NCBI RefSeq assembly: GCF_001424945.1
Contig: NZ_LMCW01000056.1
Location: 179,447-243,446 of the forward strand
Direction of reading: 5' to 3'
Origin: Rhizobium sp. Root1203
GTDB lineage: Bacteria; Pseudomonadota; Alphaproteobacteria; Rhizobiales; Rhizobiaceae
DNA: 64,000 nucleotides
The notes under the pieces were generated by a model. The model was not told where the DNA came from, searched no databases, and saw nothing but the letters and a program-made list of their open reading frames with translations. Shown piece after piece: positions 60,110-64,000 of this stretch (positions are counted from its first letter, which is position 1; every line of letters begins with the position of its first letter). Made by a program: the position numbers and the translations under genes.

Positions 60110-60559
60110 ATGGGCGAACAGATCATTCATTTCGAAGACTATCGGATTGGCGACGAAAGGATGACGACAGGACGGACGATCACCGAGACGGACTTTGTCG
60201 TGCATGCAGGCCATACCGGCGATTTCTTCCCGCATCACATGGATGCTGAGTTTGCCAAGACCCTCCCGGGTGGCCAGCGCATTGCTCACGGTACCATGGT
60301 CTTTTCGATCGGCGTCGGACTGACGGCATCCCTGATCAACCCGGTTGCGTTTTCGTATGGCTACGACCGCCTTCGCTTCGTGCGCCCTGTTCATATAGGC
60401 GATACGATCCGTACGCGCGTGACGATTTCGTCCAAGGAGGACGATCCCAAGCGAAAGCATGTGGGCAGGGTCGTCGAACGCTGCGAAGTTCTCAATCAAC
60501 GGAACGAAGTCGTTCTGGCGGCCGATCACATCCTGATCGTCGAACGCAAATCCCAGTGA
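60110..60559 (+). CDS. MaoC-like dehydratase/hydratase
   Basis: A 149-residue single-hotdog MaoC-family protein. The catalytic DxxPxH is present as DFFPHH, and the later HG in RIAHGTMVFSIGVGL is intact. FSYGYDRLRFVRPVHIGDTIRT matches the altered homologue at 49475. Family members hydrate enoyl-CoA thioesters. With the CoA-transferase at 50035 this suggests that one branch of the pathway runs through CoA esters. Co-transcribed with the sugar-acid enzymes. Confidence 0.87.
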   Translation: MGEQIIHFEDYRIGDERMTTGRTITETDFVVHAGHTGDFFPHHMDAEFAKTLPGGQRIAHGTMVFSIGVGLTASLINPVAFSYGYDRLRFVRPVHIGDTIRTRVTISSKEDDPKRKHVGRVVERCEVLNQRNEVVLAADHILIVERKSQ

Positions 60560-60572
60560 AAGAGCGGATACA

Positions 60573-61307
60573 ATGACCGATTATCTCAAGGGTAAGACAG
60601 TGCTGATCACCGCGGCGGCGCAAGGCATCGGCCGCGCCTCCGCGCTTGCCTTCGCTAAAGCCGGTGCAAAGGTTTATGCGACTGACATCAACGCTGACGT
60701 TCTTTCGCAAATCGCCGGCGAAAATGGAGTAAACACCCGAAAACTCAATGTCCTCGACGATGATGAGGTCAAGGCGCTCGCCGCCGAGATCGGCGTCGTC
60801 GATGTGCTCTTCAATTGCGCAGGGGTGGTTCACAACGGCAGTATCCTCGAGATGCCGGACAAGGATCTCGATTTTGCCTTCGATCTGAACGTCAAGGCGA
60901 TGATCCGCACGATACGGGCGGTTCTGCCCGGAATGCTGGAGCGAAACGACGGTTCCATCGTCAACATGGCGTCCGTCGCCTCCAGTGTGAAAGGCGTTCC
61001 CAATCGCTTCGCCTACGGTGTGACCAAGGCCGCGGTGATCGGCCTCACCAAGGCCGTGGCGGCAGATTACGTTGCGCGGGGCGTTCGCTGCAACGCGATC
61101 TGCCCGGGTACGGTCGAAAGCCCTTCGCTGCAGGACCGGCTGCGCGCGCAAGGAGACTTCGATGCTGCGCGCGCTGCGTTCATCGCCCGCCAGCCCATCG
61201 GCCGCATCGGTACTCCGGAAGAGATCGCCGAACTTGCTGTTTACGTGGCCGGTGCAACCTATACGACCGGCCAGGCATTCGCCATCGATGGCGGCTGGAC
61301 GATCTGA
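60573..61307 (+). CDS. SDR resembling 2-keto-3-deoxy-L-fuconate dehydrogenase
   Basis: A 244-residue short-chain dehydrogenase. Cofactor motif TAAAQGIGRASALAFA, NCAGVVHNGSI, catalytic residues in VASSVKGVPNRFAYGVTKAA (S, Y, K) and the C-terminal TTGQAFAIDGGWTI. The pattern GIGRASA...DINADVL with NTRKLNVLDDDEV is typical of the DHRS6-like SDRs that oxidise 2-keto-3-deoxy-L-fuconate or L-rhamnonate. The next gene encodes the FAH-family hydrolase that would cleave the product. Confidence 0.85.
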   Translation: MTDYLKGKTVLITAAAQGIGRASALAFAKAGAKVYATDINADVLSQIAGENGVNTRKLNVLDDDEVKALAAEIGVVDVLFNCAGVVHNGSILEMPDKDLDFAFDLNVKAMIRTIRAVLPGMLERNDGSIVNMASVASSVKGVPNRFAYGVTKAAVIGLTKAVAADYVARGVRCNAICPGTVESPSLQDRLRAQGDFDAARAAFIARQPIGRIGTPEEIAELAVYVAGATYTTGQAFAIDGGWTI

Positions 61308-61338
61308 CACTTTCAAATATGCCCATCAGGAAAATATC

Positions 61339-62184
61339 ATGAAACTTCTTCGTTACGGCGAGCCCGGCCATGAGCGGCCGGGCATCCTTGCTGCCGACGG
61401 CGTCATCCGGGACCTTTCGGGCAATATCCCGGATCTATCCGGTGCCGCTCTCGATCCAGGCAAGCTTGCCGACCTGTCGCGGCTTGATATCGAGAGCCTG
61501 CCCGCAGTGACGGGAACGCCGCGATTGGGTCCCTGCGTTGCCGGTACAGGCAAATTTATCTGCATCGGCCTCAACTATTCCGACCACGCGGCCGAGACGG
61601 GCGCGACGGTTCCTCCGGAGCCGATCATCTTCATGAAAGCGACCTCCGCAATTGTCGGCCCGAATGATGATCTCGTCATTCCGCGCGGTTCGGAAAAGAC
61701 GGATTGGGAGGTCGAACTCGGCGTCGTTATCGGTCGGAAGGCCAAGTATGTGACCGAGGCCGAGGCACTCGACTACGTTGCTGGCTATTGCACCATCCAT
61801 GACGTCTCGGAGCGCGCCTTCCAGATCGAGAGACAAGGACAGTGGACGAAGGGCAAGTCCTGCGACACTTTCGGCCCGACAGGTCCTTGGCTCGTGACGA
61901 AGGACGAAGCGGGCGATCCCCAAAACCTCGGCATGTGGCTGAAGGTCAACGGCGAAACCATGCAGGACGGCTCCTCCAAGACGATGGTCTACGGCGTGGC
62001 CTATCTGGTATCCTACCTCTCGCAGTTCATGTCCCTGCAGCCAGGTGACATCATATCGACCGGTACGCCACCGGGCGTGGGTATGGGCATGAAGCCGCCG
62101 CGTTACCTGAAGCCGGGCGATGTGGTCGAACTTGGTATCGAACGGCTTGGCTGCCAGAAGCAGACTGCCATAGCCGACATCTGA
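61339..62184 (+). CDS. FAH-family hydrolase (2,4-diketo-3-deoxy-L-fuconate hydrolase-like)
   Basis: A 281-residue fumarylacetoacetate-hydrolase-family enzyme. It starts MKLLRYGEPGHERPGILAAD, with FICIGLNYSDHAAETGA, the metal site in TDWEVELGVVIGRKAKYV and FCTIHDVSERAFQ-like segments, and ISTGTPPGVGMGMKPPRYL. This layout matches the enzyme that cleaves 2,4-diketo-3-deoxy-L-fuconate to pyruvate and L-lactate. ATG 61339 chosen; longer frames lie in the SDR gene. It follows the SDR by 31 bases. Confidence 0.88.
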   Translation: MKLLRYGEPGHERPGILAADGVIRDLSGNIPDLSGAALDPGKLADLSRLDIESLPAVTGTPRLGPCVAGTGKFICIGLNYSDHAAETGATVPPEPIIFMKATSAIVGPNDDLVIPRGSEKTDWEVELGVVIGRKAKYVTEAEALDYVAGYCTIHDVSERAFQIERQGQWTKGKSCDTFGPTGPWLVTKDEAGDPQNLGMWLKVNGETMQDGSSKTMVYGVAYLVSYLSQFMSLQPGDIISTGTPPGVGMGMKPPRYLKPGDVVELGIERLGCQKQTAIADI

Positions 62185-62254
62185 ACCGCGTCATTCGTCG
62201 ACATCCTGCGTCTACGGGTTCACCCCCGGACACCCGCCAGCACTGGAGGTTTCA

Positions 62255-63532
62255 ATGCCCCGCATTACCAGAATGCAAGTTTTCGATCTGCGATTTCCGA
62301 CCTCGCTCAGCCTCGACGGTTCGGACGCGATGAACCCCGATCCGGACTACTCCGCCGCCTACGTCATTCTCGGCACCGACGAGCCGGGGCTTGAAGGCCA
62401 CGGGCTGACGTTCACGATTGGCCGCGGCAACGACATCTGCTGCATGGCGATCCGCGCGATGGAACATCTGGTTGTCGGAACGGACCTCGACGAGATCCTC
62501 GCTGCGCCCGGCAGATACTGGCGGCATCTGACGAGTGACAGCCAATTGCGCTGGATCGGTCCGGAGAAGGGTGCCATCCATCTTGCCACGGGCGCCGTGG
62601 TCAATGCGGTCTGGGATATGTTGGCTCGACGCGCCGGCAAGCCGGTCTGGCAGATGGTCGCCGAGATGTCGCCCGAGGAAATCGCCGATATCGTCGATTA
62701 TCGCTACATGACCGATGTGCTGACCCGCGATGAGGCGGTAGACATTCTGAAAAGAGCCGAACCGGGGAAGGCCGAACGCATCGCCACGCTGAAGCGGGAC
62801 GGCTATGCGTGCTACACCACATCGGCCGGATGGCTCGGCTATTCCGAGGAAAAGCTGCGCAGGCTTTGCCAGGAGGCGATCGATGCGGGCTTCAACCACG
62901 TCAAGATGAAGGTCGGGCGTGATCTTGAAGACGATATTCGCCGCCTCACCATTGCACGCGAGGTCATCGGACCGGATCGCTACCTGATGATCGACGCCAA
63001 TCAGGTTTGGGAGGTGGGACAGGCCATAGATTGGGTGAAAAAGCTGGCCTTTGCCAAGCCGTATTTCATCGAAGAGCCGACCAGCCCGGACGACGTGGCG
63101 GGCCATCGGAAAATTCGTGAGGCGATCGGCCCTGTCAAGGTTGCGACCGGCGAGATGTGCCAGAACAGGATCATGTTCAAGCAGTTCATCGCCGAAGGCG
63201 CGATCGATATCGTGCAGATCGACAGCTGCCGCATGGGTGGCCTCAACGAGGTTCTTGCCGTGCTGCTCGTGGCCGCCAAATTCGGCCTGCCTGTCTGGCC
63301 GCACGCAGGCGGTGTGGGGCTGTGCGAATACGTCCAGCACCTGTCGATGATCGACTACATCGCCGTTTCGGGAACCAAGGACGGCCGTGTGATCGAGTAT
63401 GTCGATCATCTGCACGAACATTTCGTCGATCCCTGCATCATCCGGAACGCAGCCTATATGCCACCGGAAAGCGCTGGGTTCTCGATCGAAATGAAGCGCA
63501 GTTCCATCGAGAACTATACTTTCAAGGGATAG
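62255..63532 (+). CDS. L-fuconate dehydratase-like enolase-superfamily enzyme
   Basis: A 425-residue enolase-superfamily enzyme. KMKVGRDLEDDIRR carries the KxK motif, MIDANQVWEV the first metal aspartate, FIEEPTSPDD and ATGEMCQNR the glutamates, and WPHAGGVGLCEYVQHL the histidine region. Length (425) and HLSMIDYIAVSG match L-fuconate dehydratases, which convert L-fuconate to 2-keto-3-deoxy-L-fuconate. With the SDR and FAH genes it completes the lower non-phosphorylating L-fucose route. Last gene of the operon, before a strong hairpin. Confidence 0.9.
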   Translation: MPRITRMQVFDLRFPTSLSLDGSDAMNPDPDYSAAYVILGTDEPGLEGHGLTFTIGRGNDICCMAIRAMEHLVVGTDLDEILAAPGRYWRHLTSDSQLRWIGPEKGAIHLATGAVVNAVWDMLARRAGKPVWQMVAEMSPEEIADIVDYRYMTDVLTRDEAVDILKRAEPGKAERIATLKRDGYACYTTSAGWLGYSEEKLRRLCQEAIDAGFNHVKMKVGRDLEDDIRRLTIAREVIGPDRYLMIDANQVWEVGQAIDWVKKLAFAKPYFIEEPTSPDDVAGHRKIREAIGPVKVATGEMCQNRIMFKQFIAEGAIDIVQIDSCRMGGLNEVLAVLLVAAKFGLPVWPHAGGVGLCEYVQHLSMIDYIAVSGTKDGRVIEYVDHLHEHFVDPCIIRNAAYMPPESAGFSIEMKRSSIENYTFKG

Positions 63533-63569
63533 CGGGGCTATCCGCCGGCAATCGTGCATCCGATGCAAG

Positions 63570-63605
63570 AAGCAGAACCGCGCTCGGCTGAGCGCGGTTC
63601 TGCTT
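63570..63605 (+). terminator. Strong hairpin terminator after the fuconate dehydratase gene
   Basis: A perfect 16-base-pair stem, AAGCAGAACCGCGCTC with its complement, around the loop GGCT. It starts 38 bases after the dehydratase stop. The T-rich end is weak (TTCTGCTTGTCT) but the stem is long enough to end the operon. Confidence 0.7.
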
Positions 63606-63938
63606 GTCTGAGATGTAGAGAGGTCCCTTTCGTCAGCGTGGTCCATAGCAAATCCGATCGCGGCAGCCAGACGCTGGCCGGCGAGAGCCGGCTCCTTGCA
63701 AGCTTCCGGTTGTTGCAGCCGCAGCGGAATAGACGTGACAACGATCAACTGAGCTCTGCGGCCGGCTTGGCCTCCAGGGCGTGCGTTTTGCCAGGGCTCT
63801 ACGTCCCGGCGAGGGAAGCCGAACGGCATTGCCGGAGTCAGCTGATGGCGCCCCGTTCCGGCCCTGTTCGCCCTCGAATAAAATCGGTGTTATGAATCAG
63901 TATGTTACAAAATTGTGAAAAAACATTGTTTGGGTGTG
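63606..63938. other. Non-coding gap before the rRNA-type promoter
   Basis: About 330 bases with no convincing gene. An open frame across it has no family signal and no ribosome site. The right half becomes AT-rich (GTTATGAATCAGTATG and on), as expected of an upstream element before a strong promoter. Confidence 0.5.
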
Positions 63939-63968
63939 TTGACTTGGAAAAGGGGATCGCCGTATAAG
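63939..63968 (+). promoter_or_regulatory. Probable rRNA-operon promoter
   Basis: TTGACT (63939-63944) and TATAAG (63963-63968) are separated by 18 bases, with an AT-rich stretch upstream. The following CCCTCACTGAACGAGGG hairpin and GCGGCGGCGCTG resemble the leader of rhizobial rrn operons. No 16S sequence is inside the window, so the assignment is from memory of such leaders and spacing. Confidence 0.5.
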
Positions 63969-64000
63969 CCCCCTCACTGAACGAGGGCGGCGGCGCTGCT

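Noticed and set aside
63554..63895. A 113-codon plus-strand ORF at the right end
   Set aside because: It overlaps the strong terminator hairpin, lacks a ribosome site and has no recognisable protein pattern.

Overview
The window is a roughly 60% GC, gene-dense stretch of an alphaproteobacterial chromosome or large replicon. It most resembles Rhizobium, Sinorhizobium or Agrobacterium. The clues are a ThuEFGKA-like disaccharide transporter set, a small RNA built from CCTCCTCCC-loop hairpins as in rhizobial regulatory RNAs, many ABC uptake systems each with its own catabolic enzymes and regulator, and an rRNA-operon-like promoter at the right edge. I see no tRNA, rRNA gene body, insertion sequence, prophage or CRISPR array. 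All assignments come from reading the sequence; no database search was run.

Region 1 (1-24.3 kb) is the most unusual part. After the end of a LivM-type permease and a 3-hydroxyisobutyrate-dehydrogenase-like gene come two divergent operons sharing a 377-450 bp promoter region near 11.05-11.5 kb. The leftward operon (11045 to 1283) encodes a Tat-exported BMP-family binding protein, a two-domain ABC ATPase, two permeases, an 8-oxoguanine-deaminase-like enzyme, an oxygenase catalytic protein with no Rieske domain, a second amidohydrolase and guanine deaminase. The rightward operon starts with an acylphosphatase-like protein lacking its catalytic residues, then a stand-alone Rieske [2Fe-2S] protein, a glutathione-S-transferase-like protein, adenine deaminase and a LysR regulator. 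It is followed by a split TPP decarboxylase, a GMC oxidoreductase, another amidohydrolase, a second Rieske-less oxygenase protein, a 42-codon coupled ORF and an aldehyde dehydrogenase. I interpret this as an uptake and degradation locus for modified (perhaps N-alkylated or oxidised) purines built on a split Rieske oxygenase. The nearest precedent I know is the NdmC/NdmD/NdmE methylxanthine demethylase. No reductase is present in the window.

Region 2 (24.3-31 kb) holds a peroxide-defence set, ahpC-ahpF-oxyR. A textbook OxyR site lies upstream of ahpC, but oxyR carries a one-base insertion. After it come a hypothetical gene, a four-hairpin anti-Shine-Dalgarno small RNA, a decayed L-xylulose-reductase-like pseudogene and gabD.

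Region 3 (31-38.4 kb) is a sugar ABC system with a ThuA-like protein, divergent from a Gfo/Idh/MocA oxidoreductase and a LacI regulator.

Region 4 (38.4-49.2 kb) is mixed: a lytic transglycosylase, an Lrp regulator divergent from a saccharopine-dehydrogenase-like gene, a DUF3422 protein, an MFS exporter, and a set made of a DapA-family aldolase, an Ldh2-family reductase, an M24 peptidase and a GntR regulator. Three promoters of this set carry the same TGTCGACA palindrome, so it looks like one regulon, possibly for hydroxyproline or proline-containing peptides.

Region 5 (49.4-63.6 kb) is a deoxy-sugar (L-fucose/L-rhamnose type) catabolic cluster: a CUT1 ABC transporter, two enolase-superfamily dehydratases, mutarotase, Gfo/Idh/MocA oxidoreductase, SDR and FAH-family hydrolase, with an IclR regulator. 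Unexpectedly it also has two MaoC-like proteins, a CaiB-type CoA-transferase and a signal-less solute-binding-protein homologue. The last 70 bases look like the promoter and leader of an rRNA operon.
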